Of a stretch of 64,000 nucleotides of DNA, positions 16,596 to 25,760 are shown piece by piece (the stretch's first letter is position 1; each line of letters opens with the position of its first letter). The position numbers were made by a program, and so were the translations under genes. Under the pieces are notes generated by a model. The model was not told the DNA's origin. It saw only the letters and a program-made list of their open reading frames with translations, and did not search any database. This stretch comes from Saccharothrix sp. ALI-22-I (GTDB taxonomy: Bacteria; Actinomycetota; Actinomycetes; Mycobacteriales; Pseudonocardiaceae). Location of the stretch: assembly GCF_001984175.1 (NCBI RefSeq), contig NZ_MTQP01000069.1, forward strand, positions 310,001 to 374,000, given 5' to 3'.

Positions 16596-18808
16596 AGAAC
16601 GAGGAACGCGTGGTCATAGCCGGCGGCGGGTTGGCCGGTCTGCGCGCGGGCGAACGACTGCGGGAGCTGGGCTTCCGCGGTGAGATCGTCATCGTGAGCG
16701 CGGAACGGCACCTGCCCTACCACCGGCCCGCGCTGTCCAAAGAGGCCATCAGCGGCGAGCTGGTCGCGAGCGATCTGCGGCTGAAGATCAGCCGCGAGCT
16801 GAACGCGGTGTGGCGGCTGAACGCCGCGGCCACCTACCTGGAGCAGGACCGGCGCGTGATCGGCCTGCCCGGTGGCGAGGAGCTGAGCTACGACGGCCTG
16901 ATCATCGCGACCGGCGTCGACGCGCGGCACCTCGTGGGCGCGCCGCGCCAGGACCCGCGCATCCACGTGCTGCGCACCGTGGACGACGCGATCGCGATCA
17001 AGGAGGCGATTCGTTCCACGCAGGGCCTGGTCGTCGTCATCGGCGGCGGCCTCATCGGTTGCGAGATGGCCGCGTCGGTGAAGATGATCGGCCGTGACGT
17101 GGCCATCGTGAGCCGGTCGTCCACGTTGCTGGGCAACGCGGTCGGCAAGAACATCGCCGAGACGATCACCGAGGCGCACCGGGTGCGCGGTGTCCGGATG
17201 GCGATGGGTGTGAAGATCCGGCACTGGGTGCGACAGGCGGGCGGGGTGGCCATCCACCTCTCCGACGGGCAGGTGTTCTTCGCCGCGGTCGTGGTGATCG
17301 CGGTGGGCGCCGCGCCGGCGACCGCCTGGTTGCGCGGGTCGGGTCTGTCGCTGGAGGACGGCGTGCTGTGCGACGCCGCGTGCCACGCGGTCGGTGGGAC
17401 CGACATCGTGGCCGCGGGTGACGTCGCCAAGTGGCCGAACCTCCGGTTCGGAGGACAACCGCGTCGGGTGGAGCACTACATCCACGCGGTGGAAATGGGG
17501 CGGGCGGCCGCGGAGAACCTGTTGGCGGGCAGGGAGAATTCGCGGCCGTTCACCCCAGTACCCCGGTTCTGGACCGAGCAGTACGGGATGCGCATCCAGG
17601 GTGCGGGCCACGCGTCGATGGGCAAGGACACCACGACGTTGGCGGGGTCGCAGAAGGACCACCGCACCATCACCGGGTTCATCAACGACGGCAAGCTGGT
17701 CGGCATGGTCGGGTTGGACGCGCCGACGGCGATGATCAAGCTGTCCACCGAGCTGTGGCGGCAGAACCGGGTGACCGGGGCCGCCGCGGAGCAGCAACAA
17801 CGGCGTGCGGCGCAGCGGCCCGTGCCGGCGGCCGAAGCGGTCGCGGCCCCGGCAGCGGCAGCGGAACCGGCGACCGGGCCGGCGGCTGTCCCCGCCGAGG
17901 AGCCGACGCGGTACGAGCCGATCCGCGCCGCGCTGTCCCAGACGGAAGTGTTGCGTTCGGACCCCGAGCGTTCCGACCGTTCCGAACGGGCACGGCCGGA
18001 GCCGGTGCAGGCGACGTCGGCCTACCCGCTGCCGAAGCCGACGGAGTCCGGGCGGTTCGAACCGCCCGAGTCGCTGCGGCGCGAAGCACCGCGTACGGAG
18101 TCGATGCGGTACGAGGCGGCACCGACCGAGTCCGTGCGATACGAAACACGACGTACCGAGCCGACGCACTATGAAGCTCCCCGTGCGGACTCGATGCGAT
18201 TCGAGGTGCCGCACACCGAGCCCACGCACTACGAAGCACCCCGTGCGGACTCGATGCGATTCGAGGTGCCGCGCACCGAGCCGGTGCGGTACGAGGCACC
18301 ACCGGTCGAGTCCGTGCGGTACGAACCACCGGTCGAGTCTGTGCGGTACGAACCACCACTGGTCGAGTCTGTGCGGTACGAACCACCGCCCACCGAGTCG
18401 GTGCGGTACGAGTCGCCGTCGCGGCGGCTGGGGCCGACCCGGTTCGAATCCGTCCGTTCCGAGGCGATCCGGCTGGAAACGGCACTGCTGGAAGAGGCGG
18501 CCCGGTTCGAAGCCAGACGGGCCGAGGCGACGCACGCCGAGGAGTTGGCCCGGCTCGAAGCGGCCAGGTTGGAGGCGGCCCGGTTCCAGGCCAGGCGCGC
18601 CGAAGCGATCCGGGCGGAACCGCCGGCCCGCGAGGTCGACTCGGGACCGTCCCACACCCAGTTCTCGGACCCGGTCGAGTTGGCCCGGGTGCCGCGCCAG
18701 CAGCAGGAGTCCCAACCGCTGCCCATCCCCCCGTCGCACGCGCCCGTCGTGCGGGCGCGGTCGCGCACCCTGACCCGCACCGGGCCGAGAAGGGCAAGAC
18801 CCAGGTGA
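16592..18808 (+). CDS. FAD-dependent ferredoxin reductase-like protein with long repetitive tail
   Basis: A 738-residue protein whose GTG start overlaps the previous TGA, so translation is coupled. Residues 1-395 are a pyridine-nucleotide-disulfide reductase fold: FAD site GGGLAGLRAG, NAD(P) site VVIGGGLIGCEMA, and the ATD-like AAGDVAKW box. These are as in rubredoxin/ferredoxin reductases, the likely partner of the upstream ferredoxin. The remaining 340 residues are Arg/Glu/Pro-rich, with about 13-residue repeats ((T/V)ESVRYEPP, (T/A)DSMRFEVP), a charged Ala/Glu/Arg helix and a basic C-terminus. That tail is not part of the family. Confidence 0.88.
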   Translation: MKNEERVVIAGGGLAGLRAGERLRELGFRGEIVIVSAERHLPYHRPALSKEAISGELVASDLRLKISRELNAVWRLNAAATYLEQDRRVIGLPGGEELSYDGLIIATGVDARHLVGAPRQDPRIHVLRTVDDAIAIKEAIRSTQGLVVVIGGGLIGCEMAASVKMIGRDVAIVSRSSTLLGNAVGKNIAETITEAHRVRGVRMAMGVKIRHWVRQAGGVAIHLSDGQVFFAAVVVIAVGAAPATAWLRGSGLSLEDGVLCDAACHAVGGTDIVAAGDVAKWPNLRFGGQPRRVEHYIHAVEMGRAAAENLLAGRENSRPFTPVPRFWTEQYGMRIQGAGHASMGKDTTTLAGSQKDHRTITGFINDGKLVGMVGLDAPTAMIKLSTELWRQNRVTGAAAEQQQRRAAQRPVPAAEAVAAPAAAAEPATGPAAVPAEEPTRYEPIRAALSQTEVLRSDPERSDRSERARPEPVQATSAYPLPKPTESGRFEPPESLRREAPRTESMRYEAAPTESVRYETRRTEPTHYEAPRADSMRFEVPHTEPTHYEAPRADSMRFEVPRTEPVRYEAPPVESVRYEPPVESVRYEPPLVESVRYEPPPTESVRYESPSRRLGPTRFESVRSEAIRLETALLEEAARFEARRAEATHAEELARLEAARLEAARFQARRAEAIRAEPPAREVDSGPSHTQFSDPVELARVPRQQQESQPLPIPPSHAPVVRARSRTLTRTGPRRARPR
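18100..18420 (+). repeat. In-frame tandem repeats in the reductase tail
   Basis: Coding repeats with consensus (T/V)E(S/P)(V/M/T)(R/H)(Y/F)E(A/P/V)P. Within it a 60-bp block from 18161 recurs almost unchanged at 18221. The shorter GTGCGGTACGAACCACC unit recurs three times between 18316 and 18390. Length variation by recombination is expected. Confidence 0.85.
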
Positions 18809-18861
18809 TCTGTTACCTCGCCGCCGTGTTCCCGTAACCCGGGCCACCAAGCATTCGGGCC

Positions 18862-20085
18862 ATGGCGAACCGGAGTCGAGTCACTGTCGTCGGGATACCG
18901 GCCCGCGACGAGGCGCGCACGGTCGGCGCGGTGGCCTCGGCCGCCGACGCCGGCCTGCACCTCGCGTTCCCCGAGGGGACCAACGTCGTGGTGCTGGCCG
19001 AGAACGGCAGCACCGACGGCACCGTGCGGGAGTTCGCCTCGACACCGCTGCGCGCACGGAAAGTAGTGGCCAGTTCCAGCGGTGAGGGCACCGGCAAGGG
19101 CACCAACGTGTTCGCGATCATGGACCGGGCGCTGGAGCTGGACGCGGACCGGGTGCTGCTGCTGGACGCCGACGTGCGGTCCACCGAGCCCCGGTGGATC
19201 TCGGCGTTGGCGGACGCGGTGGACTCCGACGAGCCCGCGCTGGCCGTGCCCGCGTACCGGCGCAACCGGTTCGAAGCGAACACCACGAACCACTTGGCCA
19301 GCCCACTGTTGGCGGCGGTGTTCGGCGTGCACGTGCAGCAGCCGATCGGCGGCGAGTTCGCGTTCAACCGCGCCTTTGTGGAGCGTGCCCGCTCGTGGCC
19401 GCGGCCGGACAGCGCGTACCTGTACGGGATCGACGTGTGGCTGACCGCGAACGCGTTGCGCGAGCACGTTCGGGTGGTCGAGGTGCCGTTGGGGCGCAAG
19501 CTGCACAACTCGCCGTTCCCGAAGATCCTGACGCTGCCGCAGCAGGTGCTGGACTCGTTGTTCCACGTCGTGCTGCGGACCGACGGGGTGCGGTCGCCGG
19601 GTTTCGCGGCGCCGAAGGCACGGGCCGCTGTGGACGGTGCGGCGGTGCGCCAGGACCCGGCGGTGGTGACGCGGGTGTCCGAGTCGGTCGCGCGGTACAT
19701 GGACGTGCACCGGGGTGACGTGCGGACGCTGTTCCCGTCGGCGTGTTCGGTGCCGTCGGCGCCGTGGGGGTTGCGGGTGACGACGGACGACTGGCCGCAG
19801 ATCCTGGCCGACGCGGTGGCGGCGGTGGCGGAGGGCCGGTTCGAGCCGGCGCGGGACCACCTGGTGGCGCTGTACGTGAACCGGGTGATGACGTTCTGGG
19901 ACGAGATCGAGGGGTTGGGCGACGGCGAGATCGACGAGCTGCTGGACCGGCAGGCCGCGCAGACCGTGCGGGCGGTGCAGGAGAAGCGGATCGCGTTGGG
20001 CGGGGCGACCGGGCCGGACGGGTTCGACGTGCGGCACTGGGCCGGGTTCAACGACGTCTCGCCCGCGTGGAGCGTCCAGGTCTGA
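18862..20085 (+). CDS. GT-A glycosyltransferase (family 2/81-like)
   Basis: A 407-residue cytoplasmic protein. The N-terminal nucleotide-sugar fold has VVGIPARDEARTVG, VLAENGSTDGT, a GKGTN segment and a DxD-type metal site in LLLDADV. The central part (GGEFAFNRAF, GIDVWLTANA) resembles glucosyl-3-phosphoglycerate or mannosylglycerate synthases. The C-terminal 150 residues are helical and unassigned. It stands alone on this strand, 53 nt after the reductase. Product unknown. Confidence 0.75.
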   Translation: MANRSRVTVVGIPARDEARTVGAVASAADAGLHLAFPEGTNVVVLAENGSTDGTVREFASTPLRARKVVASSSGEGTGKGTNVFAIMDRALELDADRVLLLDADVRSTEPRWISALADAVDSDEPALAVPAYRRNRFEANTTNHLASPLLAAVFGVHVQQPIGGEFAFNRAFVERARSWPRPDSAYLYGIDVWLTANALREHVRVVEVPLGRKLHNSPFPKILTLPQQVLDSLFHVVLRTDGVRSPGFAAPKARAAVDGAAVRQDPAVVTRVSESVARYMDVHRGDVRTLFPSACSVPSAPWGLRVTTDDWPQILADAVAAVAEGRFEPARDHLVALYVNRVMTFWDEIEGLGDGEIDELLDRQAAQTVRAVQEKRIALGGATGPDGFDVRHWAGFNDVSPAWSVQV

Positions 20086-20149
20086 CGTGTGGACGTTGCT
20101 TTCGTTGACCGACCGGTAACGGCGGACCGGTCGCAAACGCTGTTCATGT

Positions 20150-20323
20150 ATGGGACCGAGCGGCGCACGAACTCTGGTGGTGCTGGCTGTGGTCTTCCTC
20201 GCGGTCGCCGTGTGGAACGGCGTGTTGGCGTTGGACGACCAGGTGGCATGGCGCGATGCCACCGCTGCCATGTGCGCCGTGGCATCGGCCGGCTTGTTAC
20301 TCGTGGCAGTGCGCCGCTCGTGA
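20150..20323 (+). CDS. 57-residue membrane protein
   Basis: A short frame starting at ATG 20150 with two hydrophobic helices (about residues 7-26 and 38-54), a short acidic loop (LDDQ) between them and a basic RRS end. Composition and the terminal charges fit a small two-helix membrane protein. No close RBS is seen and no family is recognised, so support is moderate. Confidence 0.45.
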   Translation: MGPSGARTLVVLAVVFLAVAVWNGVLALDDQVAWRDATAAMCAVASAGLLLVAVRRS

Positions 20324-20405
20324 CCTTCCGTTCACAAACTGTTCGCGATGTGTGAAATGTTCGGCCATCGCAGATAGATTGACGGAACTTTTCATCTCCG
20401 CCAGG

Positions 20406-20436
20406 CTCCAGATCCGTTCACATCACGGTCTGGAGG
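20406..20436 (+). promoter_or_regulatory. 5'-UTR hairpin that would mask the RBS of the M15 peptidase gene
   Basis: CTCCAGATCCGT (20406-20417) pairs with ACGGTCTGGAG (20425-20435) with one bulge and a 7-nt loop. The right arm contains most of the GGAGG ribosome-binding site of the gene at 20442. A TAGATT hexamer near 20385 may be the -10 of its promoter. Confidence 0.5.
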
Positions 20437-20441
20437 TCCCT

Positions 20442-21164
20442 GTGCTCCGACTTGTCTCCTATCTCGCGTCGTTAGCGCTCGTCGCGGTGGTGCTCGTGAC
20501 TGGCGGCGGAACGGCGCAAGCCGATGGCTGCTACACGTGGAACCGAACTCTTTCCGAAGGTGCGTCCGGTGAGGACGTGCGGCAATTGCAGGTGAGGTTG
20601 TCCGGCTATCCCGGCTACGGCGGGGTGCTGGGCTTGGACGGCCAGTTCGGCCCGGCGACGAAGTCGGCGCTGGTGCGCTTCCAACAGGCTTACGGCCTGA
20701 CCGCCGACGGCGTGGCGGGCAGTGGGACGTACTCGCGCCTCTATTCGCTCCAGGACGACGATTGCACACCCATCAACTTCTCCTATGCCGAGTTGAACGA
20801 TTGCAATTCCGACTGGTCAGGCGGCAAAGTCTCGGCCGCGACCGCGAAGTTCAACGCCCTGGTGTCGATGTGGAAGCTCCAGGCCCTGCGGCACGCCCTG
20901 GGTGACGAGGCCGTCCGGGTGACCAGCGGCTTCCGCAGTATCGCCTGCAACAACGCCGTCGGCGGCGCCTCCGACTCCCGCCACCTCTACGGCGACGCGG
21001 TAGACCTCGGCTCCGGCCCCCACTCCCTGTGCCGCCTGGCCCAACAAGCCCGCAACCACGGCTTCAACGGCATCCTCGGCCCCGGCTACCCCGGCCACGG
21101 CGACCACACCCACGTGGACCACCGAGGCAGCCGCTTCTGGTCTGCCTCCTCCTGCGGCATCTGA
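20442..21164 (+). CDS. Secreted peptidoglycan peptidase: PG-binding domain plus M15 peptidase
   Basis: A 240-residue secreted protein with a signal peptide (cleavage after AQA near residue 27). The peptidoglycan_binding_1 domain (about 38-95) has GEDVRQLQVRL, LDGQFGPAT and ALVRFQQAYGL. An M15 zinc peptidase domain (about 105-235) follows, with ligand motifs SRHLYGDAVD and HTHVD. This matches the Streptomyces albus G D-Ala-D-Ala carboxypeptidase layout, here with the binding module first. GTG start with GGAGG 7 nt upstream. It trims cell-wall peptides outside the cell. Confidence 0.9.
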   Translation: MLRLVSYLASLALVAVVLVTGGGTAQADGCYTWNRTLSEGASGEDVRQLQVRLSGYPGYGGVLGLDGQFGPATKSALVRFQQAYGLTADGVAGSGTYSRLYSLQDDDCTPINFSYAELNDCNSDWSGGKVSAATAKFNALVSMWKLQALRHALGDEAVRVTSGFRSIACNNAVGGASDSRHLYGDAVDLGSGPHSLCRLAQQARNHGFNGILGPGYPGHGDHTHVDHRGSRFWSASSCGI

Positions 21165-21198
21165 CCCGGCCCGGGCATCCGAGGCCGAGAATCCGCGA

Positions 21199-21230
21199 GG
21201 CCGCGGGTGGGCACCCACCCACCCGCGGCC
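21199..21230 (+). terminator. Hairpin terminator after the M15 peptidase gene
   Basis: Perfect 13-bp stem (21199-21211 with 21218-21230) and 6-nt loop, 35 nt after the stop codon. No T-run. Confidence 0.75.
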
Positions 21231-21332
21231 CGCCCAGCTCCCATTCGCCCAACCCCCCGATCGCGGGGAACGCGCTGTGCAGAACAGAAAGACCGGCGCA
21301 GTAAGGTTGGGCGAGCGACACGAGGGGGCGCA

Positions 21333-24300
21333 ATGGGGGCGCGGTCCGACTTGGCGGATTTCGGGCGGTACCAGGTCCGGGAGTTGCTCGGGCAGGGTGG
21401 CATGGGTGTGGTCCACCGCGCCTACGACACCGCCAACGACCGGGTCATCGCGTTGAAGCGACTCTCCGCCTCCGTCACCGACCACGAGTTCCGCGCGCGC
21501 TTCCAACGCGAGTCGCGCATCGCCGCCGGTCTCCGCCACCCCAACGTCATCCCGGTCAACGACTTCGGCGAGATCGACGGCCACCTCTACCTCGACATGA
21601 TGCTGGTCGAGGGCACCGACCTGCGCCGCGCGCTCGGCGCCGACGAGGTCGACCAGGTCCGGGCCCTCAAAATCCTCGAACAAGTCGCCAAAGCCCTGGA
21701 CGCCGCCCACGAACACGGCCTGGTCCACCGGGACGTCAAACCGTCCAACATCCTCATCACCGCCGACGACCACGCCTACCTGGCCGACTTCGGCATCGCC
21801 CGCGAGACGTCCCCCGAAGCCACCGCCCTCACCCGCTCCGGCGAGCTCATCGGCTCCTGGGACTACATGGCCCCGGAACGCCTCTCCGGCGGCGAGGTCG
21901 ACGGCCGTTCGGACCAGTACTCCCTGGCCTGCGTCCTGTTCGAGTGCCTGACCGGCCGCTTACCGCACCCGGCCACCGACCCGGCCGCCAAGGTCGCCGC
22001 CCACCTCCTCCAACCACCACCCGCGCCCTCGGTGTTCAGCCCGACCGTCACCCCGGGACTGGACGCGGTCGTGCTGCGCGGTCTGGCGAAGGATCCGGCG
22101 CGGCGCTTCCAGTCGACGACGGCGCTGATCCACGCCGCGCAAGCCGCCGCGTACGACGGTGACACCGCACGCGCCGCGCGGCCGACCTCACCCGGCCCGG
22201 AGAACGACCAGGGCCGGCTGGTGCGCGCGATCCTCCGCTCCACCAACAAACCCCGCCCCAAACGCCCGAACGGACCGTCCTCCCCCTACCCCGGCCTGAG
22301 CGGCTTCGAGCGGGCCGACGCGGATCTGTTCCACGGGCGCGAGCACGTCGTCACCGATCTGCTGGTCCGGTTGGCCGAGCAGGTCGGCGGCGGTGAGCCG
22401 GTGGTGTTGGTCGGCGCGTCGGGTTCGGGTAAGTCGTCGGTGCTCAGGGCCGGTCTGCTGCCCGCGCTGGCGGACGGGAAGGCCCAGGACGCGTGGCCGC
22501 AGGTGCTGTTGACGCCGGGCACCGACCCGGTCGGCAACCTGGCCGGCGCGATCGCCCAGCACACCACCATCGCGGCGGCGGAGTGGGCGCGGCTGATCCG
22601 CGAGTCCCCGAGCCGGTTCGGCGACGTGTGCGCGCGTTCGGTGCGGACCACCCGCCCGGTGATCGTGGTCGACCAGTTCGAAGAGGTGTTCAACGCGCCG
22701 GAAGCGGACCGGTTGGCGTTCGCCACCGCGTTGACCGCCGCACGTCCGGTGCTGGTCGTCCTGGCCGTGCGCGCCGATCTGGTGGACCGGTGCATCGAAC
22801 TGGCCCCGCTGCGCCCCGCGCTCGCCGCCCCCGTCCTGCTGGGACCGTTGGACGCCACCGGTCTGCGGCAGGCGATCGTCAGCCCGGCGAAGGACTTCGG
22901 TGTCGACGTGGAGCCCGGCCTGCCGGAGCGGATGATCGCCGACCTGGGCGTCCGCGGCGAGATCGGCTACGACCCCGGCGCGCTGCCCCGGTTGGCGCAC
23001 GCCCTGCGCGAGTCGTGGAACCACCGGGACGGTCCGGTGCTGACGTTGGCCGCCTACCGCCGGGCGGGCGGGATCGACGGCGCGGTGTCGCGCACCGCCG
23101 AGGAGATCCACTCCGCGCTCGACCCGGCCGGCCGCCAGGCGCTGCGGACGATCCTGCTGCGGCTGGTGGCGGTGTTGGACGACGGCGCGGTGGTCCGGCG
23201 TCGGGTCGATCCGCAGGAGTTCGCGGCGCAGCGGCACGTCCTGGACCGGCTGATCGCGGCACGGCTGGTGACCGTGGACGGCACGGGCGCGCGGTTGAGC
23301 CACGAGGCGCTGTTCACCGCGTGGCCGCGCCTGCGGGACTGGATCGAGGAGGATCGAGCCGGTCTGGTGCAGCACCGCCGGTTCACCGACGCGGTGCGGG
23401 TGTGGGTGGAGTCCGGGCAGCACACCGACGACCTGTACCGGGGTGTCCGGCTGGCGGCGCTGACCACGTGGTTGGAATCGGCGCGGGACCGTGTCCGGTT
23501 GCAGCCGGTGGAGCAGGAGTTCCTGGACCGCTCGACGGCGGCCGAGCACGCCGGTCAGCTGGCGGCGCGGCGGCGCACGAACCGGCTGCGCGGTCTGGTG
23601 GTGGCGTTGAGCCTGCTGCTGGTGGTCGCGTCGGTGGCCGTCGTGGTGGCCACCCGGTTGCAACAGACGGCGTCGGCGGAACGGGACCGGGCGGACGTCG
23701 GGCGGCAGCAGAACCTGTCCCGGCAGCTCGCCGCGGAATCGGCGCTGGCCAGGGAAGTGGACCCGCGTCGGGCGGCGTTGGCGGCGCTCGGCGCGTGGCG
23801 CGCGAGCCCGACCGTCGAGGGGCGCAGTGCGCTGCTGGCCACCGCTCTGGACGCCTACCGGGGCCGGATGACCGGTCACACCGGAGCGATCGACTCGATC
23901 GCGGTCAGCGATGACGGCAAGACGGCGGCGACCGCCGGCAACGACGGGTCGCTACGGCTGTGGGACGTGCCCGCGCGGCGTGAACTGGCCGTGCTGGACG
24001 ACAAGGACGGCTGGTACCGCACGGTGTCGATGAGCGCGGACGGTCGGCTGTTGGCCACGGCGGACCCGGACACCAAGAAGGTCGAGCTGTGGGACGTCCG
24101 GGAGCGCAAGCGGGTGTTCACCGTGCCGGGCTCGGCGCTCGACACGGCCATCTCGGTGGACGGCGCCACGTTCGCCGCCTACACCGACCGCGGTGTCGTG
24201 GTGTACGAGACGGCGAATTTCACCGAGCGGGCGGTGTTCCAGGCGGGGCCGTCGATCCGGATGGTGTACCTCCCGGACCCCGGGCTGATCGCGTTGGCCA

Positions 24301-25757
24301 ACGGCAACGACGTCGTGGTGCACCGGGTGAGCGACGGCACGATGGTCGCGAACCTGGTGGCGCACACCGCGAGGGTGAGCGCGCTGGCGTTCAGCCGGAA
24401 CGGCGCGATGCTGGCCAGCGCGTCGATGGACTCGACGGTCCGGGTGTGGGACACCGCGACGTGGACCGCGCGCCAGGTGTTGGGCACATCCGAGCCGGGG
24501 TTGGCCTCGGTGCAGTTCAGCCCGACCGGCGCGGAGGTGGCGGCGGGGTCGGTGGGCACCGGCATCTACTCGTGGGACACCGGGACCGGCCAGATGCTGA
24601 CCCAGTACGCGGCCGGTTCGGCGACCACGTCCGCCCTCGCCTTCACCGGCGACTCGCACACGCTGCTCAGCGCCGACTCGAACGGCGTGGTCACGGAGTG
24701 GTCGTACCGGCGCTCGGCGTTCGGCCCGCGCGACGCCGTCGTGCTCAGCACCGCGTTCCACCCGGACGGCAAGCTGTTGGCGACGACCAGCGGCGACGGC
24801 ATGGTGCGGTTGTGGGACCACGAGAACGCCCGCCAGGTCCGGCAGTTCCGGGCGCACACCGACGACGCCTACGACCTGGCGTTCAGCCCGGACGGCACCG
24901 AACTGGCGACGGTGGGCGAGGACGGCGAGGTCGTGGTGTGGAAAACCGAGACCGGTGCGGAGGCACGCCGGTTCTCCCGACCCGGCACGGAGTTCACCGC
25001 GGTGAGGTTCAGCCCCGACGGCAAGGCGATCGCCGTCGCGGGCCGCACGCCGACCAGTACGCAAAACACCGAGCGCGACGAACTGCTCTTGCTAAACACG
25101 ACCGACCTGAGCGTGGCCGGTCGTCGGCCGACCGGCGAGGAACCGCGCAACGCCCAGCCGAACGGGCTGGAGGCGAACTACCCGACCGCGATCGCGTACA
25201 GCCCGGACAACCGCACGCTGGCGGTGACCTTGGCGGGGGGCAAGATCGGCCTGTGGAACCTGGTCGACCCGGGCTCGGAGTGGACCATCCTGCCCGGCCA
25301 CGAGAACCTCGCGCTCGACGCCGAGTTCAGCCCGGACGGCGAGGTGCTGGCCACGAGCGGCTCGGACAAGCTGGTGCGGCTGTGGCGGGTCAGGGACGGC
25401 GTCGAGATCGGCAAGCTCACCGGCAGCGACGCACCGGTGCGCCAGGTCGAGTGGAGCCCGGACGGGAAGACGCTGGCCACGGCGAGCCAGGACACCGTGT
25501 TGCGGATGTGGGAGGTCGACGGCGCCCGGCAGTTGGTCCGGATGGACCGGCACGACGGCGAGTTGAACGACGTGGCGTTCGACCCGACCGGGGAGCGGGT
25601 CGCCACCGCGAGCGCGGACGGCACGACCCGGGTGTGGAACCTCGTGCCGGAACGGGCGGTCGACGTGCTGTGCGGCGCGCTCGACCGGGACACGTTGGCC
25701 GAGGAGTGGGCTTCGCTGGGGTCCGAGCGGGGCGACCCGCCCGGTTGTCCGGGCTGA
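21333..25757 (+). CDS. Ser/Thr kinase - nSTAND NTPase - TM - WD40 signalling protein
   Basis: A 1474-residue multidomain protein. Residues 10-270 are a Hanks kinase with Gly loop GQGGMGVV, HRDVKPSN (about 131), DFG (about 151) and APE. Residues 310-690 are a STAND NTPase of the nSTAND1 type: Walker A GASGSGKSS (about 360) and Walker B VVDQFEEVF (about 445). A single transmembrane helix lies near 752-773. Residues 845-1460 hold about 12 WD40 repeats, two of which are degenerate. The kinase and NTPase would be cytoplasmic and the propeller outside. ATG is close after an imperfect RBS. It is followed 3 nt later by its FHA-like partner. Confidence 0.92.
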   Translation: MGARSDLADFGRYQVRELLGQGGMGVVHRAYDTANDRVIALKRLSASVTDHEFRARFQRESRIAAGLRHPNVIPVNDFGEIDGHLYLDMMLVEGTDLRRALGADEVDQVRALKILEQVAKALDAAHEHGLVHRDVKPSNILITADDHAYLADFGIARETSPEATALTRSGELIGSWDYMAPERLSGGEVDGRSDQYSLACVLFECLTGRLPHPATDPAAKVAAHLLQPPPAPSVFSPTVTPGLDAVVLRGLAKDPARRFQSTTALIHAAQAAAYDGDTARAARPTSPGPENDQGRLVRAILRSTNKPRPKRPNGPSSPYPGLSGFERADADLFHGREHVVTDLLVRLAEQVGGGEPVVLVGASGSGKSSVLRAGLLPALADGKAQDAWPQVLLTPGTDPVGNLAGAIAQHTTIAAAEWARLIRESPSRFGDVCARSVRTTRPVIVVDQFEEVFNAPEADRLAFATALTAARPVLVVLAVRADLVDRCIELAPLRPALAAPVLLGPLDATGLRQAIVSPAKDFGVDVEPGLPERMIADLGVRGEIGYDPGALPRLAHALRESWNHRDGPVLTLAAYRRAGGIDGAVSRTAEEIHSALDPAGRQALRTILLRLVAVLDDGAVVRRRVDPQEFAAQRHVLDRLIAARLVTVDGTGARLSHEALFTAWPRLRDWIEEDRAGLVQHRRFTDAVRVWVESGQHTDDLYRGVRLAALTTWLESARDRVRLQPVEQEFLDRSTAAEHAGQLAARRRTNRLRGLVVALSLLLVVASVAVVVATRLQQTASAERDRADVGRQQNLSRQLAAESALAREVDPRRAALAALGAWRASPTVEGRSALLATALDAYRGRMTGHTGAIDSIAVSDDGKTAATAGNDGSLRLWDVPARRELAVLDDKDGWYRTVSMSADGRLLATADPDTKKVELWDVRERKRVFTVPGSALDTAISVDGATFAAYTDRGVVVYETANFTERAVFQAGPSIRMVYLPDPGLIALANGNDVVVHRVSDGTMVANLVAHTARVSALAFSRNGAMLASASMDSTVRVWDTATWTARQVLGTSEPGLASVQFSPTGAEVAAGSVGTGIYSWDTGTGQMLTQYAAGSATTSALAFTGDSHTLLSADSNGVVTEWSYRRSAFGPRDAVVLSTAFHPDGKLLATTSGDGMVRLWDHENARQVRQFRAHTDDAYDLAFSPDGTELATVGEDGEVVVWKTETGAEARRFSRPGTEFTAVRFSPDGKAIAVAGRTPTSTQNTERDELLLLNTTDLSVAGRRPTGEEPRNAQPNGLEANYPTAIAYSPDNRTLAVTLAGGKIGLWNLVDPGSEWTILPGHENLALDAEFSPDGEVLATSGSDKLVRLWRVRDGVEIGKLTGSDAPVRQVEWSPDGKTLATASQDTVLRMWEVDGARQLVRMDRHDGELNDVAFDPTGERVATASADGTTRVWNLVPERAVDVLCGALDRDTLAEEWASLGSERGDPPGCPG

Positions 25758-25760
25758 GCC

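Noticed and set aside
16496-18850. 784-residue open frame on the minus strand
   Set aside because: Antisense to the FAD reductase gene; the Arg/Gly/Leu repeats only mirror the repeat tail on the true strand.
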